The translations under genes were made by a program, and so were the position numbers. The notes beneath the pieces were generated by a model. The model searched no databases, had not been told where the DNA came from, and saw nothing but the letters and a program-made list of their open reading frames with translations. Positions 52,977-62,322 of a stretch of DNA of 64,000 nucleotides are shown here, one piece after another (position 1 is the stretch's first letter; each line of letters starts with the position of its first letter). The DNA comes from Solibacillus faecavium (GTDB lineage: Bacteria; Bacillota; Bacilli; Bacillales_A; Planococcaceae), in NCBI RefSeq assembly GCF_014836905.1, contig NZ_JACSPZ010000002.1, forward strand, positions 434,001-498,000, read 5' to 3'.

Positions 52977-54227
52977 TCAAATATTTTGATCTACAATCTT
53001 TTGAGAGTCTTCAGCTGCTTTTACCGGATCCGTTCCATTTAATACAGCTTGTATTGAAGCAATAACAGCTTTTTCTACATCAGCATTCGGAATTAAATAA
53101 CGTGGTTGGAAGCGGGTATTTTTTTCAAACCATTCTTCTGCTGATTTTAATTCTTCAGATGTATACTCAACATCGTTAACTGTTACGTGCTGACTTGTTT
53201 TGTTTGCGTATTCCTCGGCGTTTTCTTTTTCAGATAAGAAAGATACAAACTTTTTAGCTGCTTCTTTTTTACTCGATTTCGCATTTACTGCAAGCATGAA
53301 TGTAGTTGTATGAATCCCTTCCCACACAGCTTCACTTTCTGAAACTGTAATTGGTGCAAGTAAACCTAATTCAATATCTGGATTAATCTCTTTAATGCCG
53401 GCTACTGCAAATGAACCAGTTGCAAGCATAGCTGCATCACCGTTTGCAATCATGGCAATAGCACCTGGATGATTTGTTCCTAGAGCACCATTTCCTAAAT
53501 AGCCTTTGTCGTTTAACTCTTTAAATTGTGTAAGTGTTTTTACCCACCATTCATCTGTAAGCTTAGCTTCCCCAGCTATTAGCTTGTCAAAAATATCTTC
53601 TTCAGGAGCATTGTTCATCATCATAGAATTCATGAACTGTCCCGGACCAATATCTGCACCTGGGAAGGCAATCGGAGTATGTCCTGCATCGGCTATCGCT
53701 TGGCAAAGGGCTAAAAATTCTTCCCAGCTTTTAGGGTTTGGATCTAATCCTAATTCTTCAAATAATGTAGCGTTGTATACAGGCTGATTAAATACAAGTT
53801 GCAATGGTACTGCATATTGCTTGTCATCTGCCTGACCAGCCAAAATTAATCGTTCATTATAGTTTTCAAGAAAATCTTCATTGGATAAATCCTCGAACAA
53901 ACCTGCCTGTTTAATGATCTCAAAATGAGAACCCGGGTAGCTTGTAAAGACATCCCCAGTTGAGCCGTCACGTAATAACGTTTGCGCTGTAGATTGATAT
54001 TGTTCTGATGGATAAATTGTCATGTCGACTTCAATGTCTTGATTTTGTTCTTCGAAATCAGCTATTAGACTATCAAAAGCCGCTTTATCTTCGCCTCGCC
54101 AATGAATGAAGCTAATTTTCGTTTTACCATCGCCTGTTCCACTATCAGAATTACTACTTGTACTTCCTACACAACCAGATAAAACAACTGACAATATTAA
54201 AATACTAATTAAAAACATCCTTTTCAT
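52977..54227 (-). CDS. Sugar ABC transporter solute-binding lipoprotein
   Basis: A 416-residue protein with a lipoprotein signal MKRMFLISILILSVVLSGC (lipobox LSGC) and a family-1 extracellular solute-binding fold, with conserved FIHWRGEDKAAF near the start and GDAAMLATGSFAVAGI in the middle. It binds a sugar or oligosaccharide outside the cell and hands it to the two permeases. I chose the ATG 8 bases after GGGGGAC; the longer ORF start 11 codons upstream has no support. Confidence 0.9.
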   Translation of the reverse strand: MKRMFLISILILSVVLSGCVGSTSSNSDSGTGDGKTKISFIHWRGEDKAAFDSLIADFEEQNQDIEVDMTIYPSEQYQSTAQTLLRDGSTGDVFTSYPGSHFEIIKQAGLFEDLSNEDFLENYNERLILAGQADDKQYAVPLQLVFNQPVYNATLFEELGLDPNPKSWEEFLALCQAIADAGHTPIAFPGADIGPGQFMNSMMMNNAPEEDIFDKLIAGEAKLTDEWWVKTLTQFKELNDKGYLGNGALGTNHPGAIAMIANGDAAMLATGSFAVAGIKEINPDIELGLLAPITVSESEAVWEGIHTTTFMLAVNAKSSKKEAAKKFVSFLSEKENAEEYANKTSQHVTVNDVEYTSEELKSAEEWFEKNTRFQPRYLIPNADVEKAVIASIQAVLNGTDPVKAAEDSQKIVDQNI

Positions 54228-54715
54228 ACTTGAAGTCCCCCTTCTTCTTCCATTATTCAATTAAAATTTACATGACAACAAAATCGGTTCACTATGTAAC
54301 ATGCAGTTATAGCTATCTTTTTAATGTCCGTTTAAGAACTTATTAAATGACTGCATAATAAAAAGAATATTATTTATTTAGCTCTCACTCCTACTCTTTA
54401 TTTATTATTTTTTAGCTTACTAATGGTGGTTGTAACAGGATTGCACTTAAAATTGGAGATGTTACACATGGGGAAATTTACTGGCTGAGACAAAACCAAT
54501 AATTTTATATACCACTATAAAAAGTTAAGTAAACCTATTTTTGTAATATTTTTTGATTAATTAAAAATTACGATATTGATATGTTTTGGAGCATGTATTA
54601 ATTTTTAATCATAATTTTCAATATTGATAAACTAAATTTTCTGAATTTTATTGCAATTAAAAATTTAATATATTACAATAACTAGAATTCAATAGAAAGC
54701 TGAGGTCACATCATT
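54228..54715. other. Intergenic region with promoter for the BASS gene
   Basis: On the plus strand TTGCAA (54651-54656) and TACAAT (54674-54679) are 17 bp apart, a likely promoter for the transporter at 54716. The remaining sequence is very AT-rich. No cre-like or other regulator site is clear for the sugar operon, and no regulator gene adjoins it. Confidence 0.45.
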
Positions 54716-55660
54716 ATGGGAGTTTTACAGAAAATAGGTAAGTTTGCGGGGAATACATTTGCGATTTGGGTTCTCGTTGCGGCTGGATTAGCAATTTGGA
54801 TGCCTGAATATTTCACGTGGATTGGCAGTTACATTACTATTTTATTAGGGATTGTCATGTTCGGTATGGGAATGACATTGAAATTAGATGATTTTAAATT
54901 AATTTTACAGTACCCGAAAGGTGTTATTATTGGGGTTGTTTCTCAATTTGTTATTATGCCGTTGCTAGCATTTGCGTTAGCCAAGATTTTTAACTTACCA
55001 CCGGAAATTGCGGTTGGTGTTATTTTAGTAGGTTGTTGTCCAGGGGGCACTTCATCAAACGTTATGACATTTTTGGCAAAAGGAAATACAGCTTTATCCG
55101 TTACGATTACATCATTTACGACATTAATGGCTCCGTTTGCGACGCCGGCTCTTATATACTTATTAGCAAGTGAATGGTTACCAGTTTCTTTTATGGCGAT
55201 GTTTATGTCAGTGATCAAAGTAGTATTAATTCCGATTATTTTAGGAATTCTTGCTCAGTTCTTATTTAAGCCAATCGTCGAGAAAAGTATTGATATTCTT
55301 CCTACCGTATCTGTTGTTGCGATTGTTATGATTGTTGCAGCTGTAGTAAGTGGAAGCCGTGATAAGATTTTGGAAACTGGGTTAATTATTTTTGCAATTG
55401 TCATTTTACATAATGGGTTAGGATACTTGTTTGGTTTCTTATTAGCAAAACTATTTAAACTTCAGTACGATGATCAAAAAGCTGTCTCAATTGAAGTCGG
55501 TATGCAAAATTCAGGCTTAGGCGCACAATTAGCAATGGCCCACTTCGATCCAGTATCAGCCGTTCCGAGTGCCATCTTCAGTTTCTGGCACAATATTTCC
55601 GGACCAATTCTTGCGACGTATTGGGGTTCGAAAGCGGATAAAATAGCTAAAAACAGATAG
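54716..55660 (+). CDS. Bile acid:Na+ symporter (BASS) family transporter
   Basis: A 314-residue protein with about nine or ten hydrophobic segments. The BASS signature GCCPGGTSSNVMTFLAKGN at about 102-120 and the late EVGMQNSGLGAQLA segment near 262-275 contain the sodium-site residues. Members carry keto acids, pantoate or taurine-like anions; none is proven here. TGAGGTCA precedes the ATG. Terminator downstream. Confidence 0.88.
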   Translation: MGVLQKIGKFAGNTFAIWVLVAAGLAIWMPEYFTWIGSYITILLGIVMFGMGMTLKLDDFKLILQYPKGVIIGVVSQFVIMPLLAFALAKIFNLPPEIAVGVILVGCCPGGTSSNVMTFLAKGNTALSVTITSFTTLMAPFATPALIYLLASEWLPVSFMAMFMSVIKVVLIPIILGILAQFLFKPIVEKSIDILPTVSVVAIVMIVAAVVSGSRDKILETGLIIFAIVILHNGLGYLFGFLLAKLFKLQYDDQKAVSIEVGMQNSGLGAQLAMAHFDPVSAVPSAIFSFWHNISGPILATYWGSKADKIAKNR

Positions 55661-55679
55661 ATACTCAAGCTAAACAACG

Positions 55680-55717
55680 TAAAAAGTGGTACGAATTTAT
55701 ACTCGTACCACTTTTTT
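55680..55717 (+). terminator. Terminator after the BASS gene
   Basis: AAAAGTGGTACGA pairs with TCGTACCACTTTT around an 8-base loop, then a T run. Confidence 0.88.
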
Positions 55718-55890
55718 ATTTCGGTAATTTCGGGAGAGTCTCATGAATACTACAAAGCCTTATCCGCATACAATCATACACTTCCGAAATTAACGAATCG
55801 TATGTGTCCATGGAAAACACTTACAAAAGCTCATTCATTTTAGAATAGCATAGGGTATACTGTTTCTGTAATAATTACATTCATCACCAT

Positions 55891-56262
55891 AAGTTGGGGA
55901 TGACAAAATTAAAAAATAAGATTTTCTAATGAATTGCGTTCTGCTGCGCTACGGGGAAAACGCGTTGAAGTAAGTTTTTGGACGGCTCACCCTTCGCTCC
56001 ACGTCACTCTGCTTTGGCATAAAGTGAATTTCTGCAAAAATAAAGATTATAAAACATAGCATTTCCGCTCTCTGCCGCCTTGCGATAGCGCAAGCGGCTT
56101 GATTGGGTGTTTTTTAATTCACTTTATAACGAGGGCAAAATTTTCGGATTGGTGGGCCTCACAAACGGCAATAAAGACAGTGATAAAGACACGTATCACG
56201 TGGCTTTAGCGCTGTCTTGCCGTAGCCCACCAATCAAGAGGAATTTTATTAGATTTACTATC
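55891..56262. repeat. Stem-loop repeat family 2, longest copy
   Basis: Begins AAGTTGGGGATGACAAAATT. It has a GCCGC...CTTGCGATAGCGCAAG...CGGC hairpin near 56078-56102 and a long stem: GATTGGTGGGC (56147-56157) with GCCCACCAATC (56225-56235), ACGGCAA with TTGCCGT, and GACAG with CTGTC. An ATTTTCTAAT at 55921-55930 and ATTAGATTTA at 56248-56257 lie near its ends in inverted orientation. It ends 26 bases before the next gene. Confidence 0.85.
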
Positions 56263-56288
56263 TTAGAGGGTCTAGTTAGGAGAATTAA

Positions 56289-57077
56289 ATGAAAAAATTA
56301 TTACTGATACTTGTCATAGTTGGTGTTATACAAATAACGAGTACGCTTTACTATGATGCAAAGATGCTGGATGAGCCGATTCCTGTGGCCGGTACGATTG
56401 ATTTTGCAAACAAAACGATTAAATTTTCATATATAACGAATTCAATAGATCCGCATGAATTTCAATCGATAGAATTTAACGGGCACCATTATTACCCTGA
56501 ACAGCCATTTTCGATGTTTAACGCGCAGCCACAGACTACGCTTGAAACATATGTTAAATATACGTATTACAGTATGATTTCACCGGTTATATGGCTATAT
56601 GAAAATGAAGATTTAACTCCTTTAGATGGCGTTACAAAAGGGACAATTCATTTTAAGGATAGGATGACAACACCGATCTCACTTACAACTTATGAGTATG
56701 AGGAGATCCCGCAGCTAGAGTTCTTATCTAGTTCTGTCGGGACAGATGGCACATCCGGTTTTTATAAAGTATTAGAACCTTTTACGTTAAAACAAATAAA
56801 TGTCGTAGATAATCGGGTTAACCTGCTAAATTTCAAAATAAATGGGAAGGTTGTACAGCTTCCACTAACTGCCCCACTTCAATTAAACAACGAAGATAAA
56901 CTATATTTAGAAACAACAGACGGCGAGGCACAATATGAAATGGAACTGTTTAAACTGGAACTGCATATTGTGGATAATGTAGAAAAAGATAAGATTTTGA
57001 CATTAACCCAATTTTTAAATACGAGACCAAGTGAGGACTGGGTAAACAGTTTAGTGAAGGAGCGTGGCGAGCTATGA
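56289..57077 (+). CDS. 262-residue exported or anchored protein, unknown
   Basis: It begins with a hydrophobic helix (MKKLLLILVIVGVIQITSTLYY) that could be a signal peptide or anchor without a lipobox. The rest is a beta-rich domain (about 35-260) with no recognised family. AGGAGAA lies 7 bases before the ATG. Its stop overlaps the next gene by 4 bases, so they are translated together and probably act together at the membrane. Confidence 0.62.
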   Translation: MKKLLLILVIVGVIQITSTLYYDAKMLDEPIPVAGTIDFANKTIKFSYITNSIDPHEFQSIEFNGHHYYPEQPFSMFNAQPQTTLETYVKYTYYSMISPVIWLYENEDLTPLDGVTKGTIHFKDRMTTPISLTTYEYEEIPQLEFLSSSVGTDGTSGFYKVLEPFTLKQINVVDNRVNLLNFKINGKVVQLPLTAPLQLNNEDKLYLETTDGEAQYEMELFKLELHIVDNVEKDKILTLTQFLNTRPSEDWVNSLVKERGEL

Positions 57078-57607
57078 ACTTTCACAAACTTATTATAATC
57101 GGGGTTTTGTTTCAGTTTTTTGACATCAATTTTGGCAACTTTGATATTTTTCCGGATTTTATCGGCTTCATTATTATTGTTTATGCATTATCGAAAGTAA
57201 ATGCCCAGTATACCAACCTAGGTATGTTCTGCGCTACGATACTTGCCGTAATGTCAATAATGGGAATAGTCTTGCCTGAGATGGTCGTGCCATCTGCAAA
57301 TTTAGCGCTTCAAATCGTTGCTATATTAAATGGACTTCTTACAATTCTCTATCTTGCCTGTATTTTTTCTGTATCAAAGGAAATTTTACGTGGTGAAGAG
57401 AGTATGTTCCCGACGCTTTATATTAGCTTACAATTAATCTTTCTGCTGTTTAGTTCTGTCGGCATGCACTTTCCATTGGAAGTTTACGAGATCCTTGGCC
57501 TTTCAAGTACTGTATTGTTATTTTTCTTCTATATTTATTTCATTGTATTTTTATGGAAGCGTAAAAATAAGGAAAGTGCACTTTTTGATGAGGTAATGGA
57601 CTATTGA
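57074..57607 (+). CDS. 177-residue polytopic membrane protein, unknown
   Basis: It has about six hydrophobic segments (from FHKLIIIGVLFQFFD to LFFFYIYFIVFLWKRK). It overlaps the upstream gene as ATGA. There is no motif I can tie to a family. The pair resembles a two-gene envelope module, with the exported partner upstream. Confidence 0.6.
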   Translation: MNFHKLIIIGVLFQFFDINFGNFDIFPDFIGFIIIVYALSKVNAQYTNLGMFCATILAVMSIMGIVLPEMVVPSANLALQIVAILNGLLTILYLACIFSVSKEILRGEESMFPTLYISLQLIFLLFSSVGMHFPLEVYEILGLSSTVLLFFFYIYFIVFLWKRKNKESALFDEVMDY

Positions 57608-57645
57608 TAACAGGCTTTTTAGGAACGGTTTTGTAAATTGAATTG

Positions 57646-57849
57646 CGTAATGAATTAAATAGAGGAATGAATTTCCGTTATTTTTAAAAAAACTTAAAAA
57701 ACAATAAAAATAAAGGAAGAAATTTCCTTTATTGACCTAAAAAAGATGAAATTCTACGGTTTTATTTAAAATAACGGTAAAACGTTCCCTTATTTATCCC
57801 AAAAATGGGCTCCACCATTCAAATAACGGTAAAATTTACCTTTATTTTG
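57646..57849. repeat. Four-module inverted element, copy B
   Basis: Modules at 57657-57682, 57708-57733 (direct) and 57770-57795, 57822-57847 (inverted). Start-to-start distances 51, 62 and 52 bp are identical to copies A and C. Base changes exist inside modules. Confidence 0.9.
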
Positions 57850-57884
57850 TGAGGGCACTGAAAATAGCGACCAACTGTATCTAA

Positions 57885-57924
57885 AAAAAGACAAATGCTA
57901 TTATACTGCACTTGTCTTTTTTTA
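57885..57924 (-). terminator. Terminator after the SLH gene
   Basis: AAAAAGACAA and TTGTCTTTTT arms with an inner TGC/GCA pair. Confidence 0.8.
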
Positions 57925-57952
57925 ATTTATTTTTGATTTGAATAGTCACTCA

Positions 57953-60178
57953 TTAATAGTTTCTAATCTCATATTCGTTCATTTTATGCGCTAAACGAAT
58001 AGTTGCTTGTGCTAATTGCGCATACGTTACTTCACTATTTGGCTTCAGCTGATTATTTTCCGCCTCAAGTAGCCCTAATCCATAAGCTAATGCTACATGG
58101 CCACGTAGTTCCTGGCTAACTTGCGCTGCATCACTGTATTTTAGTTCATATATATCGCTAAGCTGCGCTGGTTTATCAAGCTTCAACATACCGATTACCC
58201 ATTTCGCCAGTTCCTGATTTGAAAGAGTTCCAGTCGGATTAAACGTTTTAAAGGATGTATCCAACATCCCCATACTTAAGGCATGTGTTACAAATGAATA
58301 TAATGGATGATCAGACGTTATATCGTTAAACGATTGATTTGACGTTTCATATTCATTATATTTAGAGCTGTAATACATATAGGTTACAGATTTCAGTAAT
58401 ACTTTTAACGCTTCCTCTTTAGTAACGGATGCATCTGGATTAAATGTTCCATCTACCTCTAAAATCCCTGCATGAATTAAATAATTTAATTCCTCTGCAG
58501 CTGTTGGATGCTTGATTTTCGGCTTGTTTGAACTAGCCATACCATAAACATCTAACCATTCCCCTGTTTTTGCATCAATGGTAGCAGACGAACCTTCTTT
58601 GAAGACCGGTTGATATGCTAAGCTATAATGCTGATCATTTTCCACATTTGAATGATTTACATATTGCAGCTTCAGTTTCAACTCATTTTTCAACAGCTTT
58701 GTTGCTTCCTGCTCTGTTAAAACTTCTGTTGCGGCAGGCCACTCTACATCATCAAATCCGTTTACACGCAAGCTTACTAAAGCGCCTGTTTTGGCATCGA
58801 CATTAACTGAGATATTATCACCTACAACCATTAACCCATTTACAATACGTGGGAACGTAAAATAATAACTATCATTATAACTTTCGTGCTGTCCCTCATC
58901 TACTGGTAATGCATACTGGTGAGCATAAGATGGTACCCATTCTTTCACATATGCAATCGCCTTATCTAATGTCTGTTGCTTCGTGAATTTTACTTCCGTA
59001 TCATTATCTTCATCTTCTAATTCAAGGCTATTTTTGATATCACTATAATTAATTACCTCTCCTGTAGCTTTATCAATTGTAATTGTAGTGCCTGTCCCAC
59101 TGTTTCTATAGTGATACATATAATGAATGCTATATACTGCCTTACCAGCCTCTGTTGTTTCTTCAATGGACTCAACCGTTAATTTAACACCTTTTTGATC
59201 TGTTGCAAGCAACTTTTGTGCCATCGCCTGCGCCTTTTCTGCTGTTAAGTTCGCCTGTTTTGCTGCTAATGGTGCTGTCACAATCGGTTTAATCGCTTGA
59301 GCTGATAACGTTGAAGACAACCCATCTGATGTAAGCCATTCTCCGCTTTGAGCATGTACACCTGAAACAACCTGGCTATTCGGTTGATAAACAAGCTTTA
59401 CTTTGTAATCACCTGTAGAATAATCTGTTACAATTTTGTATGACAATTGCGCCTTTAATGCATCCTGTAAACGGTTGGCAATGACAGATTCACTTTGTTT
59501 TTTAGCAGGATCATCAAACGTAAAATTATTTTTTTCACTTGTTGTTCTATAAAATGAGGATACTGTGCCATCTCCTAACACCCTAATATTGATCGATTGA
59601 TCTAAAATCGGTATACCTGATTTTTTCTTTGCATACATAAATGAGTATTGAACGGGTTCCGTCAAAATAGAGGATGAATAATAATCATATTCATTTGGTA
59701 CTAGTTCATACCCTTCACCTTCATTGAACTTTTCAAGAAACTTATTCGCTACTTTTTGCGCTTCCTCTTTAGAATACTTTGCCGGGAATAATACATCCTT
59801 AGAGTTTACTGGTTGATAATAAAATTGTTCTAACTCTAACGCTTCTCCTACAAAAGTAAAGTATCCACTCACATGTTGATTATCAATTTGCTTCATAAAG
59901 CGAAGTTCATAACGCAACGTGGAATCTTTAGGATGTGAGAAACCCGACCCCATACGAAAATCTTTTTCGGTTACATTCGGAAACTCATTTGGAAATAACT
60001 CTCGAACACGCTTCATTAAATCCTCTTTTGTTACCGTTGTATTCATTTGTGCGACTTGAATTGGCAATGTGTCCATACGCTCATTTCCTAACATTGAAGC
60101 ACTTGCCATTGGTGCTAATAAACCTACAGATAGCGCTGTTGCAGATAACATTGCTCCTGCCTTTTTAAAAGTTACCAT
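57953..60178 (-). CDS. YcdB/PepSY-type surface protein with SLH repeats
   Basis: A 741-residue secreted protein. A signal peptide ends near ASAS (residues 1-28). The middle (about 40-560) contains repeated YcdB/PepSY-like units, with TAEKAQAMAQKLL and TEQEATKLLKNELKLK starts and TGEWL or TGEVI ends. Three SLH repeats follow at about 565-735 (EELNYLIHAGILEVDG, FNDITSDHPLYSFVTHALSMG, YSDAAQVSQELRGHVALAYG), which bind pyruvylated cell-wall polymer. A wall-attached protein, possibly a peptidase inhibitor. AGGAGG lies 7 bases before the ATG. Terminator downstream. Confidence 0.82.
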   Translation of the reverse strand: MVTFKKAGAMLSATALSVGLLAPMASASMLGNERMDTLPIQVAQMNTTVTKEDLMKRVRELFPNEFPNVTEKDFRMGSGFSHPKDSTLRYELRFMKQIDNQHVSGYFTFVGEALELEQFYYQPVNSKDVLFPAKYSKEEAQKVANKFLEKFNEGEGYELVPNEYDYYSSSILTEPVQYSFMYAKKKSGIPILDQSINIRVLGDGTVSSFYRTTSEKNNFTFDDPAKKQSESVIANRLQDALKAQLSYKIVTDYSTGDYKVKLVYQPNSQVVSGVHAQSGEWLTSDGLSSTLSAQAIKPIVTAPLAAKQANLTAEKAQAMAQKLLATDQKGVKLTVESIEETTEAGKAVYSIHYMYHYRNSGTGTTITIDKATGEVINYSDIKNSLELEDEDNDTEVKFTKQQTLDKAIAYVKEWVPSYAHQYALPVDEGQHESYNDSYYFTFPRIVNGLMVVGDNISVNVDAKTGALVSLRVNGFDDVEWPAATEVLTEQEATKLLKNELKLKLQYVNHSNVENDQHYSLAYQPVFKEGSSATIDAKTGEWLDVYGMASSNKPKIKHPTAAEELNYLIHAGILEVDGTFNPDASVTKEEALKVLLKSVTYMYYSSKYNEYETSNQSFNDITSDHPLYSFVTHALSMGMLDTSFKTFNPTGTLSNQELAKWVIGMLKLDKPAQLSDIYELKYSDAAQVSQELRGHVALAYGLGLLEAENNQLKPNSEVTYAQLAQATIRLAHKMNEYEIRNY

Positions 60179-60308
60179 TCTTCATCCTCCTATCTCTTTG
60201 AGTAAACATTTGTTTACACTAACATTATACTTTACAAAAGACCATAAAGTTTCAAATATTCAATTATTTACCACCAAAAGTTTCTATTTTAGAGGTGAAG
60301 ACAAATTA

Positions 60309-60340
60309 AAAGACACCGAGTAATATTAAACTCGATGCCT
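60309..60340 (-). terminator. Terminator after the DAACS gene
   Basis: GACACCGAGT with ACTCGATGCC arms around a short AT loop; U-rich on the minus strand. Confidence 0.6.
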
Positions 60341-60356
60341 TAAATTATTATTTATA

Positions 60357-61589
60357 CTATTGTTCAGCTACTACTGTCTTTTTTTTACCCTTTTCACTTT
60401 CTGCTACAAATAACGTACATGTCAAATCACCGAAACAATTGATCATAGTACGAGTCATATCCAGTAAACGGTCAATACCAATAATTAGTGCAATACCTTC
60501 TACCGGTAAACCTACTGATTCCAATACCATTGCAAGCATAATCATACCTGCACCTGGAACTGCTGCTGTACCGATAGATGCTAATACAGCCGTCATTACA
60601 ACAATTATCATTTGAGACAATGATAAGTCGATACCATACACTTGAGCAATGAAAATTGTAGCAACACCCTGCATGATGGCTGTACCGTCCATATTAATTG
60701 TGGCACCAAGTGGTTGTACAAAACTACTGATCCCTTTTGGTACTTTTAATTTATTTTGTGCAATTTCCATAGAAACAGGTAATGTGGCACTACTGCTAGA
60801 TGTACTAAAGGCAACTGTCATTGCAGGAAGATAAGCTTTAATAATATCGACTGGATTGCGTTTTGCTAAAATCTTTAACGCACTTCCATACACAAATAAG
60901 AAATGCACTAACAATGCCAATAATACTACCATCATATACCAGAACATTGCCTGTAATGCATCAAACCCTTGTTTACCAACTGCTGAAGCAATTAATGCAA
61001 ACGTTCCGTACGGAGCAAATTTCATCACTAAAGTAACAAGGAACATCATTAATTCGTTCCCCTGTTCCATAAAACGTTTCACTAAATCTAATTTTGTACC
61101 TAAATAACTTATACCTAAACCAACAAAGATCGCAAAGAATATAATTTGCAACATGTCACCACTTGCAAGTGCATTAATAGGGTTCGCCGGGATAATACCA
61201 AGTAGTGTTTCGGATACAGGTGGTGCTTCAGCAGCCTCATAGCTTACTTCCTGTACATCAAATTCTCCCTTATTACCTGGCTGGAAAATTACTGCTAAAG
61301 TAATACCAATTGTAATAGCAATAGCTGTCGTTGTTAAGAAGAACAGCATCGCTTTACTTCCCATTCGACCTAATGCTTTCGGGTCACCAATATTTGCAAC
61401 CCCTACTACAATGGAGAAAAACACTAACGGTACGATAAGCATTTTAATTAAATTTAAAAAGATCGTCCCTAATGGTGTGAAGAAAAATCGGTCTGCTTCA
61501 GTAAAGAATGAGGGCGCAGCAAGGTTTAATCCTATACCTACAATTGCCCCTAACCCTAACGCCCATAAAATTTTCGTTGCTAGTTTCAT
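60357..61589 (-). CDS. Dicarboxylate/amino acid:cation symporter (DAACS family)
   Basis: A 410-residue Na+/H+-coupled transporter with about eight helices. The substrate-binding hairpin SSSSATLPVS (about 270-279) and the NMDGTAIMQG motif are typical of glutamate/aspartate/C4-dicarboxylate carriers. Glutamate, aspartate, serine or fumarate-like acids are possible. It is monocistronic with an AGAGGAAG site. Confidence 0.9.
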   Translation of the reverse strand: MKLATKILWALGLGAIVGIGLNLAAPSFFTEADRFFFTPLGTIFLNLIKMLIVPLVFFSIVVGVANIGDPKALGRMGSKAMLFFLTTTAIAITIGITLAVIFQPGNKGEFDVQEVSYEAAEAPPVSETLLGIIPANPINALASGDMLQIIFFAIFVGLGISYLGTKLDLVKRFMEQGNELMMFLVTLVMKFAPYGTFALIASAVGKQGFDALQAMFWYMMVVLLALLVHFLFVYGSALKILAKRNPVDIIKAYLPAMTVAFSTSSSSATLPVSMEIAQNKLKVPKGISSFVQPLGATINMDGTAIMQGVATIFIAQVYGIDLSLSQMIIVVMTAVLASIGTAAVPGAGMIMLAMVLESVGLPVEGIALIIGIDRLLDMTRTMINCFGDLTCTLFVAESEKGKKKTVVAEQ

Positions 61590-62027
61590 AAACTCACTTC
61601 CTCTTACTTAGATAATTTTTACGTATTTTAGAATAATAGATACTTATTGTAGAACAGAATTGAAATTCGAACCACAAAACTAGCTTTTTCTGTTTGATTT
61701 TTGACATTATTCTAAAAGAAATAAAGCATGACCTACAATTTTTATTAAAAATAAAATTTCACTTGAGTAATAGGAAGCCAACATTTTAGTATAAATCTCT
61801 TATGCTATTTTTGGTTTGCCGAACTCAACTTTCTATCTCTTTACCCAAATTATTCATAAAAATAAAACTACTATGAAAAAAACTTTTTATCGGGGTTCAT
61901 CAACATGAGTTTGGAGATGACAAATTTTAATAAATTTGGGTCTTACAATAAGGATTTGGGATTTTTCCCACTCGAAGTTGGACGGGCCCCGAAATTAGTT
62001 ATTAATGGTGGAGGGAGATTGAATTGC
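61590..62027. other. Intergenic region with a family-2 remnant
   Basis: Mostly AT-rich with no recognisable gene. Bases 61903-61945 contain GAGTTTGGAGATGACAAATT, matching the left end of the family-2 repeats, but the rest of that element is missing. The four-module element copy C begins right after. Confidence 0.55.
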
Positions 62028-62230
62028 GTTATGGGATAAATAGAGGAACGAATTTCTCTTATTTCGAAAATAAAATGAGAAATGGTAAAAATAAGAGAAG
62101 GGATTTCCGTTATTGATCTATAAAACATGAAATTTCAGATTTTTAACTAAAATAGCGGTAAAACGTTCCCTTATTTATCCTAAAAATGAGCTACATCATT
62201 CAATTAACGGTAAAATCTCCCCTTATTTTA
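62028..62230. repeat. Four-module inverted element, copy C
   Basis: Modules at 62038-62063, 62089-62114 (direct) and 62151-62176, 62203-62228 (inverted), again with 51, 62 and 52-bp spacing. It lies upstream of the helix-turn-helix gene. Confidence 0.9.
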
Positions 62231-62322
62231 AAATGAAAAGTCCTAAATTCAAAAATAATCAAAAAAGATGTCCCTTTCTTCTTTCATTTTTGACATATGT
62301 ATGATGAAGGGAGATGCAAATA

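Noticed and set aside
56107..56292. 61-codon ORF inside the family-2 element
   Set aside because: It runs through the stem-loop, has no ribosome site, and the same region is not open in the other copies.
44812..62230. Insertion sequences or transposase genes
   Set aside because: No transposase ORF is near any repeat copy; the elements are short and non-coding.
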